Source of the DNA: Owenia fusiformis
Taxonomy: Eukaryota; Annelida; Polychaeta; Sabellida; Oweniidae
Direction of reading: 5' to 3'
NCBI GenBank assembly: GCA_903813345.2
Contig: CAIIXF020000009.1
Coordinates: forward strand, 16,209,759 to 16,273,758
DNA: 64,000 nt
Shown: piece by piece, positions 45,520 through 55,967 of the stretch
Layout: every line of letters begins with the position of its first letter
How positions within the stretch are numbered: position 1 is the first letter of the stretch
Translations under genes and position numbers: made by a program
The notes under the pieces: generated by a model
The model's input: only the letters and a program-made list of their open reading frames with translations
What the model was told of the DNA's origin: nothing
The model's database searches: none

Positions 45520-45700
45520 ATACTTTGTTCTTCTCCCGGTTTAATCTTGAATTTTGTTTTCATTGTCTCTTTGGTATCCTCCACTATATCTTCTTCTTTA
45601 TCTTCTATCCTTTGATAGGTGTCACTTCCAATTTCCTCTTTAATCTTCTTTATGTAGTATTTGGATTTTTAATGTGTCTAAATTTTGTATTTTGAAGTAA
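45520..45700 (-). pseudogene. N-terminal Penelope fragment (possible)
   Basis: The reverse strand reads IGSDTYQRIEDKEEDIVEDT KETMKTKFKIKPGEE, a charged lead with K-x-K-F-x-I, as expected before the RT of Penelope-like elements. The order and strand match the RT fragment at 43832-44760. Short and weak on its own. Confidence 0.35.
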
Positions 45701-45865
45701 CTTGATCTTTTGTTTAACCTTATCTATTACAGTACTTTTCCATTCATTTAAGTATATTTTTGAAACTTTCATTTTTTGTCCAACTTATTGAATACTCATC
45801 TATTCCTTTTTTATTTATTTTGCTTTCCTGAGGTTAATGTTTCGTTTTTCTCTATAGCCAGGACC

Positions 45866-45918
45866 TTTATAGAAGGAAGGCTTTTCTATATCTCCCTCAA
45901 ACTTCGTTCGGTGGGATA
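45866..45918 (+). mobile_element. F1 3' end fragment
   Basis: CTTTTCTATATCTCCCTCAA then ACTTCGTTCGGTGGGATAA. The tail GTTCGGTGGGAT pairs with ATCCCACC(A/G)AAC of the 5' part at 42666, suggesting the two belong to one element. Confidence 0.6.
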
Positions 45919-46189
45919 AATATAATCAGTCATACTTAAAAGTCGAGAAAAGTATAGTTAATTCAAACTAGAACGTTGAATAATGTAGACATAGAGGACA
46001 GAAGTAATTTGTTCGCATTTTGTCTAAGGATCCAGTTTATTGTCTGTTTGTATTTATACTCAACATGGGGCGCATCACCATTAAAAATTAACCTTATAAA
46101 AAGCTGAATATTCGGAAGATTTAAGCAAAATATGAAGTATTTCAGGTATGTTGACAATATTTTCGTTTAATGATATTCTACAGTGTATA

Positions 46190-46830
46190 TCGATAACCTA
46201 CTTTCGAGATATGGTGTCTGTTTAAAGTAGGTCAAAACAAAAAGTGCCCTAAATTTGACGCATGGTTTATGAAGAAATGTAGAATTTTCTCTGGAATCAG
46301 AATCTGCAAACAAAATTTGATCCAAATTCCAGTTCAGAAGTTATGTCATTGTCAAATTTAAAAAACTCTAATTTGATATGGGGCTGAAGAAAAATCTGAA
46401 TTGTAAAAATACTAGATACAGATTGAATAAGAATACAATTAATGACAGCCTACTATAAAATGGTATACTGATAGCCAAGAGTATGCTAATAATCTAAGCC
46501 TTTTGCCATGAGAAGGTTCTTTGACCAAGTTTTGAGAAATGTTGTCAGGAAAGTGGGTTAAAAATGAAGTTCTTCTAAACAAAATTTTCTCAGGATTTCG
46601 AATCTCAATTCAGAATTAAAATCTGACTTCTGGTTCATGATCTGTGATCTTTGAATTCTCGATATAATGATATCACCATTGTGTGGATTCATCATCAACT
46701 CAACCAAATTAGCAGATCTATCAAAATACCTACTCAGCTACTTACTCAGCCTACTCATCGAACAGCAATGGCTGGCATTTTTACAAACGAAATGTATAGC
46801 AAATCACCATTTTAAAAATGGTATTAGCTC
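46190..46830. repeat. Decayed tandem-core repeat, minisatellite and F1 fragment
   Basis: 46190-46660 matches the repeat at 25380-25830. 46725-46755 has the ACTCAGCTACTT minisatellite. 46757-46830 begins abruptly within the F1 5' end (ATCGAACAGCAATGGCTGGC). This is the same order of repeat and minisatellite as at 25.4-26.0 kb. Confidence 0.5.
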
Positions 46831-47359
46831 ATATAATGACTATACTTCTGCAATCCCCTATATACAACCTTCATCTTTACACTATATTTAACAAAAACAT
46901 AGGTTTTGCATCTCTATTTTTAAATATCACTACACCTGTGACCAAATATATGTATTTAAATGTGCCTATTAATGTTTTAATACACAGCGTTACTTGTACA
47001 TGTATTTGTATTTTGAAATGATTAATTTTAATGAATAAAACTGAATAAAAAAAAAAACTACACCAAGATAGGGACTCATCTTTAGGTAAAATCTCTACCT
47101 CACCGATGCTATGAAAAGGTGCCTCTCACAGCTGGGGACCAAAAGCCGCTAAAAGGAAGGACTCTGTAGAACAGAATAACGTACCATCAGAAAGGCATTT
47201 TTGTTTTACTTTATTGGAACAAGTTTGAAGAAAAACAGTGCTGTAGGAGACTCACAATCCTTGATCTTCAAACATCTTGTAGGTCTAAAATTCAAATTAA
47301 CAGTTTTTAATGTGCATTATAATATAAGTTGGCCCTGTGTGAAATAACGTTTAACTCAC

Positions 47360-47920
47360 CTTTGAAGCTTTGGCAGATTTTAGCTCTCGCACTTGGTTTC
47401 CCTGAGTAATGATCTTGTTGTTTAGTTCCATAACATCTCCATTTGAGGGTGCAGACATTGATGTTGCAGCTACATGTTTTCCAGGCTTCCAATCATTTCC
47501 AGTGGCTTTCTTGTATTCATCTTTTAAAGCAAGCAAATCTTTCACTGCGGCGTCAATTTCATCTTTACATGCTTTAGCCCCTTTCAGTTCACGGACCTTG
47601 TTACCTTGAGCATTTATTTTATCATTCAACACATCTTTTGCCCCTTCCTGTGCTGGGACAGGTGTAACTGGCACAGCAGAGACATGTTTGCCAGGTTTCC
47701 AATCATTTCCAGTTGCAGATTTGTAATCACCTTTCAGAGCTAACAGACTCTTCACTGCTGCATCAACCTGGTCTTTGGGTGCTTTGGCAGACTTCAAATC
47801 ACGAACCTTATTGCCTTGTGTTGTGATCTGCTCATTCAAGTTGTCACCTTTGTTAGCAGATACAGCAGCCACTGGAGGTGCAGGGGTGGCTTGAGTCTTC
47901 AATTTCTTACCCTTAGCATT
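47360..47920 (-). CDS. EPRS1: EPRS1 exon: WHEP 1, WHEP 2, and first half of WHEP 3
   Basis: A single 561-bp exon (187 codons, phase 0) starts NAKGKKLKTQATPAPPVAAV and carries two complete WHEP domains (NLNEQITTQGNKVRDLKSAK ... GNDWKPG; VLNDKINAQGNKVRELKGAK ... GNDWKPG). It ends with helix 1 of a third (ELNNKIITQGNQVRELKSAK ASK). The repeats are about 60-64 residues apart, separated by Pro/Val/Ala spacers, and end in the same D-W-K-P-G motif. The acceptor is tcttttag (47921-47928) and the donor is AAG/gtgagt (47359-47354). WHEP 1 and WHEP 2 are intronless whereas WHEP 3 and 4 are split, suggesting an intron loss or a recent intra-exon duplication. Confidence 0.97.
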
Positions 47921-48214
47921 CTAAAAGAAACACAAAACATTATTTAGTAGGAGCTATATTAGAAATATCACTTTTATTGAACAGGCTGTCGGATGGTTTT
48001 CAAAATGAGATTTGGGATAACAAACATTATTATATCATTGCTAGAATTTGTGTCCTTTGATTGGCTGATTAAGTACCATGTGATCAAAAATACCAAAGCG
48101 TATTTCACAACTCCCTTAATTTTTGAATTATAAAAGACGTATTGCCCGGCGTATTGCCCGCCCGGGAATTCTGAATCATTCTGTTTCGTCCAGTACAGTT
48201 GTGACGTGCATTAA

Positions 48215-48640
48215 AATGGCATACGGAAAAAGATTTAAAGGTCTGAAATCTGATGGAAAGAACGACATCTTGAGGGATGTGCATTCTAAAAATACCATTA
48301 AATCAACGGAAAAGTCTTGTAACATTTCAAGTGTCATGTGGACGAAAAAGATATCGAAATAGACGTTAAATCTATCGATAAAATTGTTCTGGATGGGATT
48401 TTAGCATTTATTTCTTGAACTGCGAACGAAGGATGGGGAATATTACAAGAGTGCCAGTCTGCAAAGTATTCATCATGGACTCAATATGCACATACAAAGT
48501 CTACGCAATGATATAAATATCATTAACGACTCTGAATTCACCAGATCAAAGACAGCTTATGTTGCTATGAGAAAGCATTTGAAATCATTGGGAAAAGGAG
48601 ACACAAAACACCACCATATTATCTATTTCTTTGAAATGCA
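48215..48640 (+). pseudogene. Crypton-like / DUF3504-type recombinase N-terminal relic
   Basis: Three frames contribute in order: KNTIKSTEKS (about 48290), then VDEKDIEIDVKSIDKIVLDG ILAFIS (about 48336-48413), and from 48411 ELRTKDGEYYKSASLQSIHH GLNMHI...SEFTRSKTAYVAMRKHLK SLGKG. The series (I)-L-x-x-F-(F/Y)-x-E-L-R-x-K-D-G-x-x-Y-x-x-x-S-L-x-S-I-x-x-G-L-N-x-x-(I/L) followed by a K-x-L-x-x-x-G-K-G turn is characteristic of the N-terminal part of Crypton tyrosine recombinases and their domesticated relatives (KCTD1/15, QRICH1, ZMYM). Two frameshifts and the loss of the catalytic R-H-R-Y part make it a pseudogene. Confidence 0.65.
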
Positions 48641-48681
48641 TTTATTGATCGTAGCGAATGTCTTGCAATGATATAACAAGA

Positions 48682-51400
48682 ACACAAATGTGTACAATAT
48701 GTCCCTACCAATTGGTGATCCCGTCTAATGGTTATCCTGTAAATGAGTAGACAAGACTTTACTGTTACAATTTTGGGACGGAAAATGCAAAAAGGCCACC
48801 TTAAAATTTACCCAGAATGCCCAAAAGTTAGTCAGCTGTAGATTTTCATACTAAGAACCATCCCTGAAAATTTGAACTTGATCCGTCAAACAGTAAACCA
48901 GAAAACGTGTAAACAAGACTTTACAGACAAGATTTTAGGACGTAAAATCCAAAATGGCTGACTTGACATTTGCTCAGAATGCCTAAAAATTAGTACCATG
49001 GGTACTGGGCTCACATGGTGACAGAAAAAAACGGATATAATTTTTTTGCTGATTTTTTGTTACAAAATTATTTCAAGCCATCTGTCTCTCAGTCAATTAA
49101 AATGGCTGAAAAAAAAACGGATATAATTTTTTGCCAATAATTTGTAACAAAATTATTTCATACAACTACTCTTTACAGTGACATGGCTTTTTGCAATGCA
49201 AGACACCTGAAATTATTTGTAAAGCTAGGAAATGGGCCAAAATTGAATTTCGCGAGACAAAAATGGCGACCATTTTGAAATCAGGCAAGCTTTTGAACCA
49301 GGAGTCATAAGGGAGTTTTTTGTATTGATGTTGAACAAAAATAACTTGAAACTGGAATCCTATCGACAGAGGTTTTGAGCAAATGGTCCAAAAAAGGATT
49401 TCGCGAGACAGATGGACAAATCAATGTTAACTAAAATGGCTGAAAATAAAAAAAAAAACGGATATATTATTTTGCTGATTTTTTGTAACAAAATTATTTC
49501 ATACAACTACCTTTAACAGTGACATGGCTTTTTACAATGCAGGACAGCTGAAATTAAAGCTAAAATGTAAAGCTAGGAAATGGGCAAAAAGTGAATTTCG
49601 CGAAACAAGAATGGCAACCATTTTGAAAATAGGTGAGCTTTTGAACCAAGAGTCATAGGAGAGTTTTTTGTATTGATGTTGAACAAAATTAACTTAAAAT
49701 GGGAATCCTATCGACAGAGGGTTTAAGGTAAATGGTCCAAAAGTGGATTTTGCGAGACAGATGGACAAATCAATGTTAACTAAAATGGCTGAAAATAAAT
49801 AAATGGATATAATTTTTCGCTGATTTTTCGTAACAAAATTATTTCATACATCTACTCTTTACATTGACATGGATTTTTACAATGTAGGACACTTGAAATT
49901 ATTTGTAAAGCTAGGAAATGGGTCAAAAGTGAATTTCGCGAGACAAAAATGGCGGCCATATTGAAAATAGGCGAGCTTTTGAACCAGGAGTCATAGGGGA
50001 GTTTTCTGAATTGATGTTGAACAGAAATAACTTAAAAAAATGGATACAATTTTTCGCTGATTTTTTGTAACAAAATTATTTCATATATCTAATCTTTACA
50101 TTGACATGGATTTTTACAATGTAGGACACCTGAAATTATTTGTAAAGCTAGGAAATGGGCCAAAAGTGAATTTCGTGAGACAAAAGTGATGGCCATTTTG
50201 AAAATAGGCAAGCTTTTGAACGAGGAGTCATAGGGAGGTTTTCTGTATTGATGTTGAACAGAAATAACTTAAAACACGAATCCTATCGACAGAGGTTAGC
50301 TAGGAAATAGGCTAAAAGTGAATTTCGCAAGACAAAAGTGACGGCCATTTTGAAAATAGGCGAGCTTTTGAACCAGGAGTCATAGGGGGGTTTTCTGTAT
50401 TGATGTTGAACAGAAATAACTTAAAACAGGAATCCTATTGACAGAGGTTTTAAAACGTGCCACTATTGTTGACGGACAGACGGACGTACAGACGGACGGA
50501 CGGACGGACAGACAGACGGGCAAGTGAGTGATTGCAAAAGCTCACCATGTGAGCCAATAAAAACCAATCAGTTCTAGATTTTCATACTAAGAATCATCCC
50601 TAAAAATTTGAAATTGATCTACCTAACAGTTCACCTGGAAATGCATAGACAAGACTTTACAGACAAGATTTTAGGAGGGAAAATCCAAAATGGCTGCCTC
50701 AATATTTACCCAGAATGCCCAAAAACTAATCAGATCTAGATTTTCATACTAAGAATCATCCCTGAAAATTTGAAATTGATCTACCAAACGGTTCACCTGA
50801 AAACGCGTAGACAAGACTTTACAGACAAGATTTTATGATGGAAAAATCCAAAATGGCCGACAATAAAAAAGTGATTATGTGTTTTTGCTGATTTCTTTTT
50901 ACAAAATTATCACATATAACTACTGTTAACAATAATATAGGCTTTTACAATAAAGTACATCTGCAATTATTTATAAAGCTACTAAATAGTTAAAGTATGA
51001 AAACTCAAAAACACCATTCAATATGATACAAAGTATAATCGCGCGCTAACTTTTCTTAGGACATTCAAAATGGCTGCCATAACTGAGCTAACAGGTCCAA
51101 AACCTAATCAGATGTAGAATGAAGTGAGCTGAACAAGATGTCAAAGTTTTAAAAGCAACTGTGAAGCCGTTTTTCTTAAAGCTTGCAGACAAGGATTTTA
51201 GCATTTGACTTCAAAATGGCTGACAGGAAGTACGTATCGAGTGAAAATTTTTTCATCCACATCTTTATGCACTCATAAGTTATCCCTAAAACTTTGAAGG
51301 TGATATCTGTAGCGGTTTTGGAGAAAACTGCCCGACGTACGGACGGACAGACAGACGGACGGCCTACAATATGGCCCCACACTATGTGGTGGGGACATAA
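48682..51400 (+). mobile_element. Tandem-core element, family F5, with F2 nested inside
   Basis: The 5' hairpin ACACA-AA-TGTGT (48682-48693) is followed after ACAAT by ATGTCCCTACCA. The 3' end has an (ACGG)n tract (51336-51362), the hairpin CCACA-CTA-TGTGG and TGGGGACATAA. ATGTCCC(T)ACCA pairs with TGGTGGGGACAT with one mismatch. The core has F4-like units (GGACGGAAAATGCAAAAAGG, CAGACAAGATTTTAGGA). An F2 copy (49007-50555) interrupts it. Confidence 0.7.
48995..50555 (+). mobile_element. Tandem-core element, family F2, complete and nested
   Basis: The 5' hairpin AGTACC-ATG-GGTACT (about 48992-49006) is followed by GGGCTCACATGGTGA. About four core units of ~340 bp have the AGCTAGGAAATGGG and AAAATGGCGGCCAT landmarks; (ACGG)n lies at 50470-50520; the 3' end is GCTCAC-CAT-GTGAGC. 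GGCTCACATGGTGA and TCACCATGTGAGCC are perfect complements. Confidence 0.82.
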
Positions 51401-51427
51401 TAAAACAAATATTTCATTCTATGTTTG

Positions 51428-51541
51428 GGCAATACCTGTTGCACTTTCAATGATTTTTTGCAGCATATATTTCCCTCGCCCTTCGGGCTGCGGGCAATAC
51501 ATGCTGCAAAAATCATTGAAAGATGAACAGGTATTGCCCTC
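51428..51541. repeat. Hairpin foldback
   Basis: GGGCAATACCTGTT...TTTCAATGATTTTTTGCAGC is mirrored by GCTGCAAAAATCATTGAAAG...AACAGGTATTGCCC, with a CCCTCGCCCTTCGGGCTGCG GG loop. It folds almost completely. Confidence 0.75.
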
Positions 51542-52103
51542 CATAGAATGAAATATTTGCTCAATATTTCTTGAAATACCTCTTTAATAGCTGGCATATG
51601 GCTGGCATATTTACAAACAAAGTATAAAGCACAAATGGCAGCCATTTTTCAAAATGGCCACCTTCTACCATTAGACAGTGTCATTAGACAGTGTGCCATG
51701 CTTATAGTATTCACATACCAAATATGAACAAAATCACTCCACTACTTTTTGAGTTATAGTGAAATATGTTAAAATGGTGGCTATTTTTCAAAATGGCTGC
51801 CTTCTACCAAAAGTGTCATTAGACAGTGTGCCATGCTTATAGTATTCACATACCAAATATGAACAAAATCGCTCCACTACTTTTAGAGTTATAGTAAAAT
51901 ACGTTAAAATGGCGGCCATTTTGAAAAATGACCGCCTTCTACCAAAAGTGTCATTAGACAGTGTGCCATGCTTACAGTATTCACATACCAAATATGAACA
52001 AAATAGCTTCACTACTTTTCGAGTTATAGTAAAATACGTTAAAATGGCGGCCATTTTTCAAAATATTTTATAAAATGGCCGCCTTCTACCAAAAGTGTCA
52101 TAG

Positions 52104-52557
52104 GGTCAAGATTGCAGTAAAAAATCCCATTGACGACCATTATAACGTTTCATTTCATAATATATTCATGGGCACAGATCTAGCTCAGCGAAACAGTGCC
52201 CAGTGTTCATTGGAGTCTTGTCTAGCTTGCCGTTACAAAATAAGCATACGGTGACCACACCGTTTTTGAGATAACTGAATCTGGAGAGAGCTACCACCGT
52301 AAAGCTACCTGTTTCAGAAAATTATTCTGCTCTACATAGTCTCAAAAATCACTCCGCCATCTATAAAAATTCTGTTTCTAACCAAACTTGTAAATGTTTC
52401 CTGATAGATTAGTACTTACCCTATCGAGAATAAACCTTGATTCATTTATCAAACACTAGATGGCGCTGCGACGGGACAGAAAAGGAGAAAGAGCTTTTAC
52501 TACAGAAAACCAAATAACCAACGGTAACCGCTAGTATCCCTACTCCGAACTATATTC
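52104..52557. repeat. Left terminal direct repeat, with CTCF-like motif
   Basis: Appears identical to 53424-53877. Contains ACACTAGATGGCGCTGCG (about 52452-52469), close to the CTCF core CCASYAGRKGGCRS. Confidence 0.8.
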
Positions 52558-53423
52558 TAATAGTGACACGGTTGAATGATTTTGTGCCAGAAATCTTGTT
52601 TTTCTTAAACATAAGAGTGTTTCAAGACTTTTTGTGCAATTTAAATCCAATCGCACCAATAGAAGAACTTTTATAGCTGCTTTGTTAACCCCGGGGTCAT
52701 TTATTTTAGGGCCATGCAGTTTTATACCTAACTGACCATTTTTGCAATAGAAATACTGCTACTCGCTATGGCTTAACAAAAATTCACAATATTTAGCATG
52801 TCAAAACGTTTATTCGCACTTCCATAAAGTTTATTGCCAAAATCACTGAACCATGAAACAAAAAAATGGTCAAATCTAGTCATTTTTGATCAGAGATTAC
52901 CCCAAATTAGCCATTATTTAGTGATTAATTTTCAGTAAATGAGCTTCTATATTAAATTATCATATCAGTTTTGCATAGCAATGTTCTTGTTTTAATTACA
53001 TGCATGTTAGTAACTGTTTTCAGCCATATTTAGTCAGTCTATTGGGTTAAATGTGTCAAATTTGTCATATATTTTCAAGAAAAATTCAGACACAAAGGAA
53101 AAAGCTGTATTACATGCTATGATAATGGCTAAATCTTTAAATTCGGTAATAATTTGATAAAAGCCTGTCAACAACCTCTTAAAACCAGCACTAACAGCCC
53201 TCTTGTGCTATCCTGTAACAAAATACAGGCCAAAAATGGTCAAAACCTGTGATTTTTAGGTAAAAAATGAAAAATGCTGAATCAGCGAAAATCTAAATTG
53301 CTAATTCTTCAGATAATTTGATTTTTCTTAGAGATGCAAGGTACACATTGCTAAGAAAGTGTAATTTTTACAAAAATAACGCCATTTCCCACCCTAGTAC
53401 TGTCACCACCCTGTTGCTAATAG

Positions 53424-53877
53424 GGTCAAGATTGCAGTAAAAAATCCCATTGACGACCATTATAACGTTTCATTTCATAATATATTCATGGGCACAGATC
53501 TAGCTCAGCGAAACAGTGCCCAGTGTTCATTGGAGTCTTGTCTAGCTTGCCGTTACAAAATAAGCATACGGTGACCACACCGTTTTTGAGATAACTGAAT
53601 CTGGAGAGAGCTACCACCGTAAAGCTACCTGTTTCAGAAAATTATTCTGCTCTACATAGTCTCAAAAATCACTCCGCCATCTATAAAAATTCTGTTTCTA
53701 ACCAAACTTGTAAATGTTTCCTGATAGATTAGTACTTACCCTATCGAGAATAAACCTTGATTCATTTATCAAACACTAGATGGCGCTGCGACGGGACAGA
53801 AAAGGAGAAAGAGCTTTTACTACAGAAAACCAAATAACCAACGGTAACCGCTAGTATCCCTACTCCGAACTATATTC
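53424..53877. repeat. Right terminal direct repeat
   Basis: Appears identical to 52104-52557, including the ACTAGATGGCGCTGCG motif. Followed by ATAG and the continuation of the interrupted F1 unit. Confidence 0.8.
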
Positions 53878-54511
53878 ATAGGACAGTGTGTCATGCTTAT
53901 AGTATTCACATACCAAATATGAACAAAATCACTCCACTTCTTTCCGAGTTATAGTAAAATACGTTAAAATGGCGGCCATTTTGAAAAATGGCGGCCATTT
54001 TCAAAATGGCCACCTTCTACTAAAAGTGTCTTTAGACAGTGTGCAATGTTTATAGTATTCACATACCAAATATGAACAAAATCGCTCCACTACTTTTCGA
54101 GTTACAGCAAAAATCGTAAAATAACGAGTAAAGACCGCCATTTTTCAAGATGGCTGCCATGTGCTTCTTTAATATCTACATTTCTAGCTTTATTAATGTC
54201 CTATATAATTTTTTTACATCTAAAACATATTGCTATTACAGTTTTACATATTGCACCTAAATTACTGTAAATTCTGCACTAAAATGGCCGCCATTTTGAA
54301 ATGAGCGGCCATTTTGAAAATCGGCTTTCGAGCAGACTTTCTACCCCCATAGGGTATATGTGTACAAAATATGAACAAAATCGGGCCAACGGTATTTGAG
54401 TTTTTGCCCGGACGGACGGACGAACGTACATACGGACGGACGTACGTACGGACGGACGGACGGACGGAGGCGTTCCCTATATCCCTCCGAACTTCGTTCG
54501 ATGGGATAACA

Positions 54512-55498
54512 AAGTACTTCACATGTATCTCTTAACATGCATGGACATTAGCCTAAAAGCCAGTAAATATTTAAATAAAATAAGAGTAAATTTCGAGGGA
54601 GGGGCCCGAGGGCTCAAGGGTCAGGAATATTTGACCAGATTTATTGCCCGCAGGGTGCGGATATTTACACATTTATTTGGCCAGGGTAAGGAATAAGACA
54701 GTCCAAATTTTTTTTAAATTGGGAGTCCCAATGATCTTTTTAGTCCCAAAATTTGACCAAAGTTATTCTAAAATTGTGAGACGAGGAAACATTTTTTTTA
54801 GAAATTTTTCTGTTAATACAGTAAAATCTATGCATATTGAACATTTATAGAGCCACAGTGTTCACTGTAGGTAGGTTATAGTCCTTCTTTTTCCTTTTGT
54901 TATATATTCGGTTTAATGGTTTAGTCTTTACAGTCTTGTCTATATATTCTTGTCATTTTATTTTACTTCCCAATTTTTTTTCCGAACGGATGGCTTTCCT
55001 ATATCCCTACCGAATTTCATTCGGTGGGATAATTAGATGCAAGTATTCACTACTTCTAGACACAGGTGGTCAATAGAGGAAGGTGTTCACTGCATTGCAA
55101 TAGGATGATTATGTGCAGAGAATTGGTGTTCACTAGACACAGGTGTTCACTAGATATAGGTGTTCACTAGAACAGGAGGCAATTTTAAAACTTTTGTCAA
55201 TTCCTTTATCACTATAGAGAGAGTAGTTAACTTATAGACAGGATTTACTGTACATTGATGGTATGAGTTGCCAATATATACCATGGAAAAGATTTTGGCC
55301 TGTCTAATTCCTTACCCCGGGCAAAATAAATGTGTCAATTTGCCCACCCTGGGGGCAATAAATCTGGTCAAATATTCCTGACCCCAGGCCCCTCCCTTGA
55401 ATTTACTATTTTTAAATATTTACTGGCTTGTAGGCTAATTCATGAAGGTTCATGCATGTTAAGAGATTCATGTGAAGTACTTTGTTTGTATCAATATT
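54512..55498. mobile_element. Foldback element with ~190-bp inverted arms
   Basis: ACAAAGTACTTCACATG, TCTCTTAACATGCATG, AAGCCAGTAAATATTT and CAGGAATATTTGACCAGATT at 54510-54700 recur in inverted order at about 55300-55498. The interior contains a decayed F1 3' end (about 54978-55032, CCGAATTTCATTCGGTGGGA TAA) and repeated GGTGTTCACTAGA motifs (55080-55170). Confidence 0.75.
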
Positions 55499-55544
55499 TT
55501 AAAAAGGGATACAATAGAGAAGCAGCAATATGGAGCTATATGTG

Positions 55545-55588
55545 AAGGTATTTCCTATATCCCTTCGAACTTCATTCGATGGGATAAT
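55545..55588 (+). mobile_element. F1 3' end fragment
   Basis: TATTTCCTATATCCCTTCGA then ACTTCATTCGATGGGATAA, without a microsatellite. Confidence 0.55.
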
Positions 55589-55967
55589 TAGTGGCCAATG
55601 AGAAAACAGCCCTTTCTTTTTTTTTATTTTTTTTTTTTTATACATTATCAATTTATTTCATCATAATCATGTTTTACAAGAATGGCTTGCCAATCGCTTA
55701 TAAAGCATTATAGGCTAAGCTAGAAAATACATAAATTTAATTACAAATGTAAATGCATGTAATATGGAAGAATAGCAGCAATTTGGATAAGAAATGGGAA
55801 ATAGGACAGGCTGGGGTCATGTGTCATAGTCTCAGTGAGGGAATAGTAGGCATAGTTAATACTTGCTTGGAGGGTCCCATAGAGAATTATGATTATGTTA
55901 AGAGTTCTCCAGTAAAAAATTGGCAACAAGAGCAAAAAGTTCATTATTTTGTGCCAGCGATAAATCT

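Larger units (their letters stand above)
52104..53877. mobile_element. 1.77-kb element with apparently identical 454-bp terminal direct repeats
   Basis: 52104-52557 and 53424-53877 appear identical by eye and flank 866 bp without coding capacity. ATAG is duplicated outside (52100-52103 and 53878-53881). This looks like a terminal-repeat retroelement in miniature or another short direct-repeat element. The repeats begin GGTCAAG and end TATTC instead of TG...CA, and no tRNA primer site was recognised after the first repeat, so it is not a canonical LTR element. Apparent identity of the repeats means very recent insertion or homogenisation. Confidence 0.8.
51590..54509 (+). mobile_element. Tandem-core element F1 (P12), split by a direct-repeat element
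   Basis: At least six ~140-bp core units (CATACCAAATATGAACAAAA, AAAATGGCGGCCATTTT), an (ACGG)n/(ACGT)n tract (54412-54468) and the 3' end TTCGATGGGATAA are present. The 5' hairpin is missing (truncated at GGCTGGCATATTTACAAAC). The element at 52104-53877 sits inside one core unit, at GTGTCATAG/GACAGTGTG. Confidence 0.82.

Noticed and set aside
51788-52054. Minus-strand frame with a repeated MAAILTYFTIT peptide
   Set aside because: It arises from the AAAATGGCGGCCATTTT core unit in tandem; no other unit preserves the frame for selection reasons.
52104-53877. Canonical LTR retrotransposon or solo provirus
   Set aside because: No TG...CA termini, no recognisable primer-binding site and no gag/pol frame.
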